Origin: Hevea brasiliensis
Taxonomy: Eukaryota > Streptophyta > Magnoliopsida > Malpighiales > Euphorbiaceae
Length of the DNA: 64,000 bases
Reading direction: 5' to 3'
Assembly (NCBI RefSeq): GCF_030052815.1
Contig: NC_079497.1
Location: 19,916,258 to 19,980,257 of the forward strand
Position numbers and translations under genes: made by a program
Shown: piece by piece, positions 33,983 to 44,998 of the stretch
Numbering within the stretch: the first letter of the stretch is position 1
Layout of the letters: each line of letters starts with the position of its first letter
Notes under the pieces: generated by a model
What the model saw: only the letters and a program-made list of their open reading frames with translations
What the model was told of the DNA's origin: nothing
Database searches by the model: none

Positions 33983-36900
33983 TGTAACACCCTCCCGGTA
34001 ACAACTCCGTACATTCTACTGTTCCGGTGACCGGTGTCGATCCGGATAGCTAGAACATCCGGAAAAATATTTAAACTAAAGTGAGGAACCATAATTAACT
34101 CAAATATTAATAACAAAAATTTAGTAAAAATTTTAGAAATAAAATACAACCGAGTTAAACGAGCCGGTGCCCTAGCGATGGGTAACCCAGAGGGAAGTTG
34201 TGGTTCTCGCAACTAGGAGCCCTAGACCGGGGGGAAAAATTATAAAATAATTTTTGGGACTCCAGAGAAGGGTTATTGAGGTTCCCATGGCATTAGAATG
34301 CCAAGAAAATACCTATAAAAATTTTTCAATCGGTACAGACAATTTTGACCCGTTAAGCCAAACGGAGGGCATTTTGGTCATTTCGCCTTCAGAGGTGATT
34401 TTTGGCCGACTTGTCCAGTTGAGTAAATAATTATTATAACATAAAATATGAATTAATGTTGATGAAAAACTAATTTAAAGTTAGTAGAAAAGAAAAGAAA
34501 AGAAAAGAAAAGAAATTGAATGAAAACTTGAATTATGACATCATAATGATGTCATCAAAAAGGCCTCCACCAATCACACTTTAACAAGCACTCTTAAACC
34601 ACTTAAAAAGGAAAGAAATGAGTTAAAAATTAAATAAATTTTCTGCTCTTCTTCTCCAAATTTCGCAGCCCTCTCCCTCACCTCTCTCAACCTCCATGAA
34701 AGCCTCCTTGTAAGCTTGATTTCTCCCTTCATCCCACCATAAAACCCCATCTTCCTTTCACAAAAATTGGTCATCACAATTTGTACAATACTTGGGCAGC
34801 AAAAAGAAGTGAAAATAAAGAAGTTTTTTTCAAGCTTGGATTGGCATACAACAAGGTTAGTGCACATATATACTTAAATCTCCTTTATTCCATGTTAAAG
34901 CCTTAAAGTGAGTAAGAATTTGTAACTTAAATGAATGAAATTTATGTTTATGCATGCCTTGAATTTCGGCAGCCCTAAGGAAGGAACAATGATGGAGTGT
35001 TTTTGATGGTTTTAATGGACTTAGAATGAATTGGAGATTATGTTTAAGCTATATATCTACATAGATAATGAATTAGTGTGCTTAACTAAGGTGTATGGGT
35101 AAATTGAAATGGAAACTAGGGTTTTGAGGGTGAAAATGTGGACTTGGCTTATGAAATTGTTAAAGGACATTCTAATGGTCAATTAGTGACCATTTGAGGA
35201 AATTTAACCATAATTTGGACTGAAAATTAGCATGGCAAAGTGAATGACTATGCTGCCTAAGGACAAGCGAGAATGGTGACCGAGATTCCAGTCCAATTAG
35301 ACAGCCATAACTTTGGCTGTGTTGGTCCAATTTGTGTTTGGCCAATTGGACATGAAACTAGGCTTATAATGGCACATTTTTGCTGAAGAAACCATGCCCA
35401 AAAGACCAAAGCAAGAGGACCAAAAGTTGGCCCCAATCCGGATACCCTACAACTGATTCTGCAGAATGAATAAATGAACAGTAACTGTTCATTTGACCAT
35501 AACTCACTGTAGATTTGGTCAATTGACCTGAAATGTTTACAGCAACAAGTTAAGACATAGACAAACAACTTTCATGAAGAAACCTACCCCAAATTATGTC
35601 CAGAACCTAACCCAAATGGCAGTCACGATCCTTTGCTCATATTATCAGAGATTTGGTAACTCTGCAGTTTTGGCAATCCGGTCAGCTGTGGTTTTTAGAC
35701 CATATCTGGAGCTACAAAACTCCAAATGGAGTGATTCAAAAAAAGAAATTCAACTAGACAAAATAAGGAACAACTTCCTCAAATTCCCACTGCAACAGTG
35801 CTCAATAAAACAGTAAAGTCAGGCTTCAAAATCTAAAAATTCTGCTTCCCTTGGTTTAAACTTTGAAATGGTATAAATGCTTAATGCTAACAAGTTTTGA
35901 ATGCCAAATGTGGTATGTTGGGAGTGCCAAAGTCAATGTACATATTTTCTATCCAAAAGTCAACATTTTTGTTGACCAATGAGGTAAATAATAACACCAA
36001 AACTTGAAATTCACAAATTGAAGAATTTAAAAGTTTCAAATGCCCTAGTATACCTAACAAGATTGGTTTGGATAGTTTGGCATGCCAATAGGGTTCGATT
36101 AGCGATCGCACATGGCAATATGCCATTCCGTGATTTTATGGCTTTTAGCCATTCTGACCTTGCATTGAGATTTGGCCTTGTGCCTGATGTATTCTGACTT
36201 ATTGTTAGCTGCTGCACACCGGAGATGCATATGTGACCGATGGTGTGACGGCGAGGTACTAGGTACCCAAAGGCGGTTACCCGTTTATCCAGTCCAGTCG
36301 TCTAGTGTAGGTTACTTGGGCAACCAAATGAATGAAAGTGAACAAAGTTAATGAAATGATGGATATACCAATACCAAACAAACAAATCATACACATTCTA
36401 TACATATTTATTTTCTGCTATTCTCTTTTATTATATTATTGCACCACTAAGCATTATTGCTTAGCGCGTTGCTTTTGCCACGCGTAGGTACTGGAGATAC
36501 AGATCGTGAGCCCAGTAGAGCACACACTGGGTGAGTCCATCTTGCAGTTCTGCACAGTGTCCGTGTCACCTCAACTTCTGCAGTGCATTGGTAGGGCACT
36601 AGGTGTCATTTTGTCATTTTGTAACTAAATTTTTATTTTCTCATATGTAATTAAACTTGTGTAATGTATATTGATGTTCATGTAAATTATGAAAATTGTA
36701 TTTGTCAATGGAAAAGTAAATATCTATTTGTGATTTATACTTGATTATAATATGTGATGGATGATTGAGAACTGAAATTGAGAAATGTTGTTGAGATCTT
36801 GATATTGAGATTTTGTTGATGAATTGAAGTTGAGATTGTTTGGAAATTATTTGGAAGTGTTTTTAACAGGTTCCGAAGAACTGTTTTCTCCATTTTTAGC

Positions 36901-37093
36901 CGGTATTCTGCCGGATTTTCTATAAAATTTCCGGAACCTCAAATAAATTATAATTTCAATAAATGAACTATATTTCATAAACTATATTCAAAATTATGAC
37001 AAAAAAAAATTGATTAAGGAAAAATAGAGTGTGCCGATACACCGTGTGGCATTGCTTACTCGGGTATACTGTACACGGGTAAGGGGTGTCACA
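33983..37093 (+). repeat. 5' LTR of element E, 3111 bp
   Basis: Starts TGTAACACCC and ends GGGGTGTCACA. Signals: GC-rich box near 34021-34047 (one base altered); palindrome TGACATCAT-A-ATGATGTCA at 34536-34554; CCAATCAC at 34570-34577; pyrimidine-rich leader; splice donor AAG|GTTAGT at 34855/34856; module copies between 35290 and 35790; twin stem-loop at 36447-36484. A patch at 36095-36300 differs from the 3' LTR (AGCAGTACTGCAC reads AGCGATCGCAC). Confidence 0.95.
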
Positions 37094-37098
37094 TTTAG

Positions 37099-37111
37099 TG
37101 GTATCAGAGCC
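37099..37111 (+). other. Primer binding site of E
   Basis: TGGTATCAGAGCC, five bases after the 5' LTR. Confidence 0.93.
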
Positions 37112-37215
37112 AGGTTTAGGCGTTTCTGGGCCTAGATTGAGTCCATACCATGCATTGCATTTGTAAGAGTCGAGGTGACACTAATGCAGATCTGTTTGTC
37201 TTTGTTAAATAGGAT

Positions 37216-38374
37216 ATGGACCCTTCATCTCAAAGAGCAGTCGAGGAGGAAGTGGAGAGTCATGCTCCACCTGCAGCAGCTGAGACTGGGGGCATGGGAG
37301 AACCTGTTCAGCCTCCACAGGCCATGTTCCAGCAAATGGCCGATTTCTTTAGACAAATGGCCGGAGTAATGCCAGCACCACCACCACCACCACCAGCTCC
37401 ACAGCAGAAATCACACCTGGAAAGGCTAAGAAAGTTTGGAGCAGTGGACTTTTTCGGCAAGAGAGAAGATGATTCTGTTACAGCCGAGAATTGATTGAAC
37501 AGAACGGGCAGAGTTCTAAAACAACTCCACTGCACCCCAGAGGAAAACCTAGAGGCTGCCATATCTTTGTTGCAAGATGATGCCTACGAATGGTGGGACA
37601 CGGTATCCAGTGAAGTGCAGCCAGAAGCTATAACTTGGGACTTCTTTCTCTCAGAATTCAAGAAGAAATATGTGGGTACTGTATACCTGGAAGAGAGAAG
37701 AAGAGAGTTTATTAACCTGAGGCAGAGACAGTTGTCAGTGGCCGAGTATGAGAAAGAATTCGTCCGATTAAGCCGCTATGGAAGGGAGATAGTCCCTAAT
37801 GAAGCTGAAAGATGTAAGAGATTTGAAGAGGGACTAAATGACAACATAAAGATTCAGCTCACTGCCTTGGGAATCACAGAATTTAGCAAGTTAGTGGAAG
37901 CTGCAATAAGGGTTGAAAAAGTGAGAATCAGTGAGCAAACCAGAAGGGATAGACAGCAGAAGAGGGGACCAGGTCAGTCTAGCTCATCCCCTGCACCTGG
38001 GAAGAAGTTCAAAGGTCCATCTGCAAAGAGTTCGGGTCAGCTACAAGGTCGAGTCGGTCTCGGGGCGAGCCACGATTCACCCCTAGGAGAGTCGATCCAC
38101 ACCATCAGTGGGCAGCTCTCCAGGGATGGGGTTCAGGGGACCAGCCCCAACATCTTCTGCATGTCCGCATTGCCTGAAATGGCACAAGGGGGAATGTTGG
38201 AGAGTAACTGGTGCCTGTTTAAGATGTGGGTCGACAAAGCATCAGTTAAGGAACTGCCCACGTAGAACTACTACAGCTGCTCCAACACAAGCAGACAGAC
38301 CTGCTCCTGCACCACAGAGGGGTAGAAAATCTGGCAAATCTGAGGCTGTGGGACCATCACAGAGGCACATCTGA
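37216..38374 (+). pseudogene. gag: gag of element E, one stop and a frameshift
   Basis: The ATG at 37216 lies three bases after a candidate splice acceptor (TTTGTTAAATAG). Near-identical to A1 gag: a proline-rich N-terminus, then a TGA at 37492-37494 where tryptophan is expected, then the capsid domain (DDAYEWWDTVSSEV, KKKYVGTVYLEERRREF, VAEYEKEFVRLSRYG). The frame slips near 38040-38100, a stretch where CAGT reads CGAT compared with A1. The knuckle CLRCGSTKHQLRNC is read in another frame (38108-38374). Without the slip, gag would run into the protease as one polyprotein. Confidence 0.88.
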
Positions 38375-38589
38375 GCGGCGAGAGGCGGATAACGGACCAC
38401 TGCCGAAATTATGCCACGAGGCTCGGGAGGAGCAAGATGCCGGGCGTCATCGAGTGCGTTCTCCCTCTACAATACACTGTGCATGCATTGGTGGATCCGA
38501 GATCTACTCATTCATATATCTGCATCAACCTACCCGTAGAAAGGGAATACTAGTAGGGAGAGTGACCAAGACATTACGTTACTAATCCA
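38375..38589 (+). pseudogene. pro: Protease N-terminal part of element E, heavily disturbed
   Basis: The active-site stretch LVDPRSTHSYIC is readable near 38490-38525 and again has arginine (codon AGA) where B and C have glycine. Flanking sequence differs from A1 by many one- and two-base losses at CAG triplets, so no long frame remains. The damage pattern suggests sequencing error superimposed on a real relic. Confidence 0.72.
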
Positions 38590-39279
38590 TTGGGCCACAG
38601 TGTGGTAGTGAACAAAGTGTACAAGGGTTGCCCGTTAAGGATTCAGGGGTATGAATTCTTGGCAGACCTAATCGAGTTGCCCTTCCACGAGTTTGACGTG
38701 ATTTTGGGAATGGACTGGTTATCACATCATCAGGCAATAGTTGATTGCAAATTGAAGAGAATTTCTCTAAAAACTTCAGAGGGTAATGAGATCACAGTTG
38801 TGGGGGAAAGGACAGATTTCTTATCCAATGTCATATCAGCCACAGTTGCAAGAAGAATGATGAGAAAAGGCTGTGAAGCCTACCTAGCACATGTGATGGA
38901 TACTAGGCAGGCTAAGCCAAACCTGAGTGATATACCCATAGTGAGAGACTTCCTAGAAGTATTTCCTGAAGAATTGCCTAGTTTGCTGCCAGAAAGGGAA
39001 GTTGAATTTGCTATTGAGACACTGCCGGGTACAGCACCCATTTCCATTGCTCCTTATAGGATGGCACCCACGGAATTGAGGGAGTTGAAAACTCAGTTGC
39101 AAGAGTTGCTTGATAAGGGGTTCATACGCCCCAGTATGTCACCATGGGGAGCTCCAGTGCTGTTTGTAAAGAAGAAGGATGGGACTTTGAGGCTTTGCAT
39201 TGATTACCGGCAGTTGAATAAAGTGACTGTGAAGAACAAATATCCGTTGCCTAGAATTGATGATCTATTTGACGATTGA
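38590..39279 (+). pseudogene. pol: Protease C-terminal part and RT fingers of element E
   Basis: An open stretch of 229 codons: [39 protein letters not shown] and [20 protein letters not shown], then RT with [31 protein letters not shown], the fingers [20 protein letters not shown] and [11 protein letters not shown]. The frame ends in a disturbed patch at 39270-39360, where FSKIDLxSGYHQ is recognisable only across frame changes. Confidence 0.88.
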
Positions 39280-39339
39280 AGGAGCGAGTATTTTCTAAGA
39301 TTGATCTCGGATCGTGGTATCATCGATTGAGGGTGAAGG

Positions 39340-40008
39340 ATGCAGATGTGCCAAAGGCGCATTCGGGACCGGTATGGGCATTATGAGTTTCTGGTGATGC
39401 CCTTTGGCCTAACAAATGCACCAGCAACATTTATGGACCTTATGAACCGTATCTTCCATCCATACCTAGATCGGTTCATAGTGGTCTTTATTGACGATAT
39501 TTTGGTGTATTCCAAGACCAGTGAAGAACATGATGAGCATTTGAGGATTGTTCTGCAAACCCTAAAAGAAAAGAAGCTGTATGCTAAGTTGTCCAAGTGT
39601 GACTTCTGGTTAAATGAGATTGCATTCCTTGGACACATAGTGTCAGCCGATGGGATTAGGGTGGATCCCAAGAAAATAGAAGCAGTAATGGAATGGAAGC
39701 CTCCCAGGAATACAACCGAGGTCAGAAGCTTCTTGGGGCTAGCTGGGTATTACAGGAGATTTGTGAAGGGATTTTCCTTAATAGCTGCTCCAATGACCAA
39801 GTTGTTACACAAGAATGTCAGATTTGACTGGAATGACAAGTGTCAGACTAGTTTTGAGAAGTTGAAGGCTATGTTGACAGAGGCACCAGTGTTAACGCAG
39901 CCAGTGTCAGGAAAAGACTTTGTGGTCTACAGTGATGCCTCACATAATGGGCTAGGGTGTGTATTGATGCAAGAGGGAAAGGTGGTCGCTTATGCTTCCA
40001 GCGGCTAA
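39340..40008 (+). pseudogene. pol: RT palm, thumb and start of RNase H of element E
   Basis: [20 protein letters not shown], the catalytic [31 protein letters not shown], the thumb [20 protein letters not shown] and the start of RNase H with [15 protein letters not shown]. It retains the 22 bp that A1 has lost. The frame breaks near 40000, where CAGACAGC of A1 reads CAGCGGC. Confidence 0.9.
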
Positions 40009-40014
40009 GGCCAC

Positions 40015-40359
40015 ATGAGCAATTACCCTACCCATGATCTAGAGCTTGCAGCAATTATCTTCGCACTGAAGATATGGAGGCATTACTTGTATGGTGAAAA
40101 GTGCTACATTTACACAGACCACAAAAGCCTGAAATATTTGCCAACTCAGAGGGAGCTCAACCTTAAACAAAGGCGATGGATTGAGTTCCTGAAGGATTAT
40201 GATTGTGTGATTGACTACCATCCTGGGAAGGCAAATGTAGTTGCTGATGCTTTGAGCAGAAAGTCCATCACAGCTTTGAGATCATTGAATGCCCATCTAT
40301 CTTTGATTCGAGATGGAGCTATTTTGGCTGAGTTGCAAGTGAGGCCAAACCTGCTATAG
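40015..40359 (+). pseudogene. pol: RNase H of element E
   Basis: [29 protein letters not shown] and [10 protein letters not shown] carry three of the four catalytic acidic residues; the first lies in the preceding frame. It ends at a TAG near 40357-40359 in place of glutamine (LLQQ in A1). Integrity is otherwise good. Confidence 0.88.
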
Positions 40360-41036
40360 CATATTTTAGATGGGCAAAAAGTAGATGAAAAGTTACTGGC
40401 TATTATGAGCAAAATCCCAGAGGGAAAAGCAGCTGACTATGAGGTGAAAGCAGATGGGTATGCACTACAAAGGAAGACTGTGTACGGATAATGGGAAATT
40501 GAAAGCCGATATTCTAAAAGAGGCACACACCGGTGTATATGCTATGCACCTGTGAAGTACAAAGATGTATCATGATTTGAAGCTCAGTATTGGTGGCACA
40601 GTATGAAGAAGGACATAGTGACTATGTGACTAAATGCTTGACATGTCGGCAAGTCAAGCGAGAACATCAAGTTCCATCGGGTTTGCTACAGACCTATACG
40701 CATACGAATGGAAATGGGATCGGTCACCATGGATTTTGTAAGTGGTCTACCTCTCACTCGGAAGAAACATGATGCGACATGGGTGATAGTTGATAGATTG
40801 TGAAGTCGACACACTTTCTGCCGATTAGGGTGACTACTCCTTTGGAGAAGTTAGCAAAATTGTATATCAGTGAGATAGTTAGACTGCATGGAATTCCACT
40901 TTCCATCATATCTGATCTAGACCCAAGGTTCACATCGAGATTTTGGAAGAAGTTGCATGAATCCTTGGGTACACAACTCCATTTCAGCACAGGTTTCCAT
41001 CCTCAGACTGATGGGCAATCAGAAAGAGTAATCCAG
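40360..41036 (+). pseudogene. pol: Integrase of element E before the intron
   Basis: The zinc-finger part (40460-40700) is out of frame in many places but recognisable by comparison with A1 (KCLTCRQVKREHQV, 40611-40675). The core from 40800 reads [39 protein letters not shown] and [17 protein letters not shown] is changed to SDLD next to the catalytic aspartate. Between 40620 and 40830 at least five CAG triplets of A1 read CGA or CGG. Confidence 0.85.
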
Positions 41037-41110
41037 GTAAACAATTGAACTAATTGAATTAATACAAATATTGAACTGAAATGATAACAATAACATGAAA
41101 TATATGTCAG
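41037..41110 (+). other. Candidate intron inside integrase of element E
   Basis: 74 nt from GTAAAC to ATGTCAG, between CAG and GTCC, at the same site as in A1 (5373-5447). An in-frame TGA follows after three codons. Branch-point-like ACTAATT and AATAAC are present. Two independent insertions carry it, so it belongs to the family, not to one copy. Confidence 0.72.
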
Positions 41111-41870
41111 GTCCTTGAGGATATGCTGAGGAGTTGTGTCATTGAATTTGAGGGAAGTTGGGATAGATACCTCCCACTGGCAGAATTTGCATACAACAAT
41201 AGCTACCAAGCTAGCATCCAAATGGCCCCATATGAAGCACTGTATGGGAGAAAATGTAGAACTCCAGTGTCTTTGGACTGAATTGGCGAAGACAAATTGG
41301 TAGGGCGGACACAGTGAAACAGATCGAGGAGAAAGTGAAACTAATCAAAGCAAATCTGAAGGTTGCCTCGATGCATGTAAATCTTATGCCGACCTGAAAA
41401 GAAAAGAAATAGAATATGTGGTTGGCGACAAAGTGTTCCTCAAGGTGTCACCATGGAAGAAAGTATTGAGGTTTGGAAGGAAAGGTAAGTTAAGCCCTAG
41501 GTTCATTGGCCCATATGAAGTCATTGAACGTGTGGGTCCAGTGGCCTATAGGCTAGCTTTACCACCAGAGCTGGACAAGATCCACAATGTATTTCACGTA
41601 TCCATGCTCAGAAGATACCACTCAAATCATTCACATGTCATCTCCAGGGAAGAAATTGAAATACAACCGGATTTGACTTATGAAGAAGAACCTCTACGGA
41701 TCCTGGCTCGGGAAGTAAAAGAATTGAGGAACAAACAGATTCCACTGGTGAAAGTGCTTTGGAGGTACCACAAGACTGAGGAGGAAACTTGGGAAAGTGA
41801 AGAGACGATGAGGCAACAGTTCCCTCAACTGTTAGCATCAGGTAAATTTCGAGGACGAAATTTAAATTAG
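41111..41870 (+). pseudogene. pol: Integrase C-terminus and chromodomain of element E
   Basis: [20 protein letters not shown] continues the integrase after the intron, [20 protein letters not shown] follows, then a TGA and a disturbed patch at 41280-41395. From 41418 the frame is open: [40 protein letters not shown] and [19 protein letters not shown]. The chromodomain at about 41690-41830 carries [20 protein letters not shown] and [10 protein letters not shown]. It has no stop corresponding to the TAG of A1. Confidence 0.89.
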
Positions 41871-41880
41871 AGGGGAAGAG
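41869..41880 (+). other. Polypurine tract of E
   Basis: AGAGGGGAAGAG, identical to A1. Confidence 0.86.
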
Positions 41881-41881
41881 T

Positions 41882-44800
41882 TGTAACACCCTCTCGGTAA
41901 CAACTCCGTACATTCTACTATTCCGGTGACTGGTGTCGGTCCAGACAGCTAGAACGTCCGAAAAAATATTTAAACTAAAGTGAGGAACCATAATTAACTC
42001 AAATATTAATAAGAAAAAGTTAGTAAAAATTTTAGAAATAAAATACAACCGAGTTAAACGAGCCGGTGCCCTAGCGATGGGTAACCCAGAGGGAAGTTGC
42101 GGTTCTCGCAACTAGGAGCCCTAGACCCGGGGGAAAAATTATAAAATAATTTTTGGGACTCCAGAGAAGGGTTATTGAGGTTTCCATGGCATTAGAATGC
42201 CAAGAAAATACCTAGAAAAATTTTTCAATCGATGCAGAGACAATTTTGACCCGTTAAGCCAAGCGGAGGGCATTTTGGTCATTTCGCCTTGAGGTGATTT
42301 TTGGCCGACTTGTCCAGTTGAGTAAATAATTATTATGACATAAAATATGAATTAATGTTGATGAAAAACTAATTTAAAGTTAGTAGAAAAGAAAAGAAAA
42401 GAAATTGAATGAAAACTTGAATTATGACATCATAATGATGTCATCAAAAAGGCCTCCACCAATCACACTTTAACAAGCACTCTTAAACCACTTAAAAAGG
42501 AAAGAAATGAGTTAAAAATTAAATAAATTTTCTGCTCTTCTTCTCCAAATTTCGCAGCCCTCTCCCTCACCTCTCTCAACCTCCATGAAAGCCTCCTTGT
42601 AAGCTTGATTTCTCCCTTCATCCCACCATAAAACCCCATCTTCCTTTCACAAAAATTGGTCATCACAATTTGTGCAATACTTATGCAGCAAAAGAAGTGA
42701 AAATAAAGAAGTTTTTTTCAAGCTTGGATTGGCATACAACAAGGTTAGTGCACATATATACTTAAATCTCCTTTATTCCATGTTAAAGCCTTAAAGTGAG
42801 TAAGAATTTGTAACTTAAATGAATGAAATTTATGTTTATGCATGCCTTGAATTTCGGCAGACCTAAGGAAGGAACAATGATGGAGTGTTTTTGATGGTTT
42901 TAATGGACTTAGAATGAATTGGAGATTATGTTTAAGCTATATATCTACATAGATAATGAATTAGTGTGCTTAACTAAGGTGTATGGGTAAATTGAAATGG
43001 AAACTAGGGTTTTGAGGGTGAAAATGTGGACTTGGCTTATGAAATTGTTAAAGGACATTCTAATGGTCAATTAGTGACCATTTGAGGAAATTTAACCATA
43101 ATTTGGACTGAAAATTAGCATGGCAAAGTGAATGACTATGCTGCCTAGGGACAGCAACAATGGTGACTGAGATTCCAGTCCAATTAGACAGCCATAACTT
43201 TGGCTGTGTTGGTCCAATTTGTGTTTGGCCAATTGGACATGAAACTAGGCTTATAATGGCACATTTTTGCTGAAGAAACCATGCCCAAAAGACCAAAGCA
43301 AGAGGACCAAAAGTTGGCCCCAATCCGGATACCCTACAACTGATTCTGCAGAATGAACAAATGAACAGTAACTGTTCATTTGGCCATAACTCACTGTATA
43401 TTTGGTCAATTGACCTGAAATTTTAACAAAAACAAGTTAAGACATAGACAAACAACTTTCATGAAGAAACCTACCCCAAATTATGTCCATAACCTAACCC
43501 AAATGGCAGTCACAGTCACTGTTCATGTTACTGTAGATTTGGTAACTCTGCAGTTTTGGCAATCCGGCCAGCTGTGGTTTTTGGACCATATCTGGAGCTA
43601 CAAAACTCCAAATGGAGTGATTCAAAAAAAGAAATTCAACTAGACAAAATAAGGAACAACTTTCATGTTTACCATTTCCTCATATTCCCACTGCAACAGT
43701 GCTCAATAAAACAGTAAAATCATGCTTCAAAATCTGAAAATTCTGCTTCCCTTGGTTTAAACTTTGAAATGGTATAAATGCTTAATGCCAACAAGTTTTG
43801 AATGCCAAATGTGGTATGTTGGGAGTGCCAAAGTCAATGTACATATTTTCTATCCAAAATTCAACATTTTTGTTGACCAATGAGATGAATAGTAACACCA
43901 AAACTTGAAATTCACAAATTGAAGAATTTAAAAGTTTCAAATGCCCTAGTATACCTAACAAGATTGGTTTGGATAGTTTGGCATACCAATAGGGTTCAAT
44001 TAGCAGTACTGCACATGGCAATATGCCATTCCGTGATTTTATGGCTTTTAACCATTCTGACCTTGCATTGAGATTTGGCCTTGTGCCTGATGTATTCTGA
44101 CTTGTTAGGCATTACATTGCCTGGGAGATGCATATGTGACCGATGGTGTGATGGCCCGAGGTACTAGGTACCCAGTGCCAGTTTACCCGTTTATCCAGTC
44201 CAGTCGTCTAGTGTAGGTTACTTGGTCAACCAAATGAATGAAAGTGAACAAAGTTAATGAAATGATGGATATACCAATACCAAACAAACAAATCATACAC
44301 ATTCTATACATATTTATTTTCTGCTATTTTCTTTTATTATATTATTGCACCACTAAGCATTATTGCTTAGCACGTTGCTTTTGCCACGCGTAGGTACTGG
44401 AAATACAGATCGTGAGCCTAGTAGACCACAGACTGGGTGAGTCCATCCTGCAGTTCTGCACAGTGTCCGTGTCACCTCAACTTCTGCAGTGCATTGGTAG
44501 GGCACTAGGTATCATTTTGTCATTTTCTAACTAAATTTTTATTTTCTCATATGTAATTAAACTTGTGTAATGTATATTGATGTTCATGTAAATTATGAAA
44601 ATTGTATTTGTCAATGGAAAAGTAAATATCTACTTGTGATTTATACTTAATTATAATATGTGATGGATGATTGAGAACTGAAATTGAGAAATGTTGTTGA
44701 GATCTTGATATTGAGATTTTGTTGATGAATTGAAGTTGAGATTGTTTGGAAATTATTTGGAAGTGTTTTTAACAGGTTCCGAAGAACTGTTTTCTCCATT

Positions 44801-44998
44801 TTTAGCCGGTATTCTGCCGAATTTTCTATAAAATTTCCGGAACCTCAAATAAATTATAATTTCAATAAATGAACTATATTTCATAAACTATATTCAAAAT
44901 TATGACAAAAAAAATTGATTAAGGAAAAATAGAGTGTGCCGATACACCGTGTGGCATTGCTTACTCGGGTATACTGTACACGGGTAAGGGGTGTCACA
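41882..44998 (+). repeat. 3' LTR of element E, 3117 bp
   Basis: Starts TGTAACACCCTC and ends GGTGTCACA. Same signal order as the 5' LTR: palindrome at 42425-42443, CCAATCAC at 42459-42466, splice donor at 42743/42744, and twin stem-loop at 44353-44390, where CGCGT of stem 2 reads CACGT. It is very similar to the 5' LTR over most of its length, indicating a young insertion. No gene is supported. Confidence 0.95.

Larger units (their letters stand above)
33983..44998 (+). mobile_element. Element E, complete Tekay-type retrotransposon, family of A1
   Basis: LTRs 33983-37093 and 41882-44998 with a perfect 5-bp target duplication CAAAA (33978-33982 and 44999-45003). Gene order is as in A1, and the integrase intron and the arginine in the protease active site are shared. 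Coding sequence is close to A1 but broken by many small indels clustered at CAG and CTG triplets (38030-38520, 39270-39360, 40460-40840, 41300-41395). It is inserted in the hairpin-repeat part of the D 3' UTR. Confidence 0.95.
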
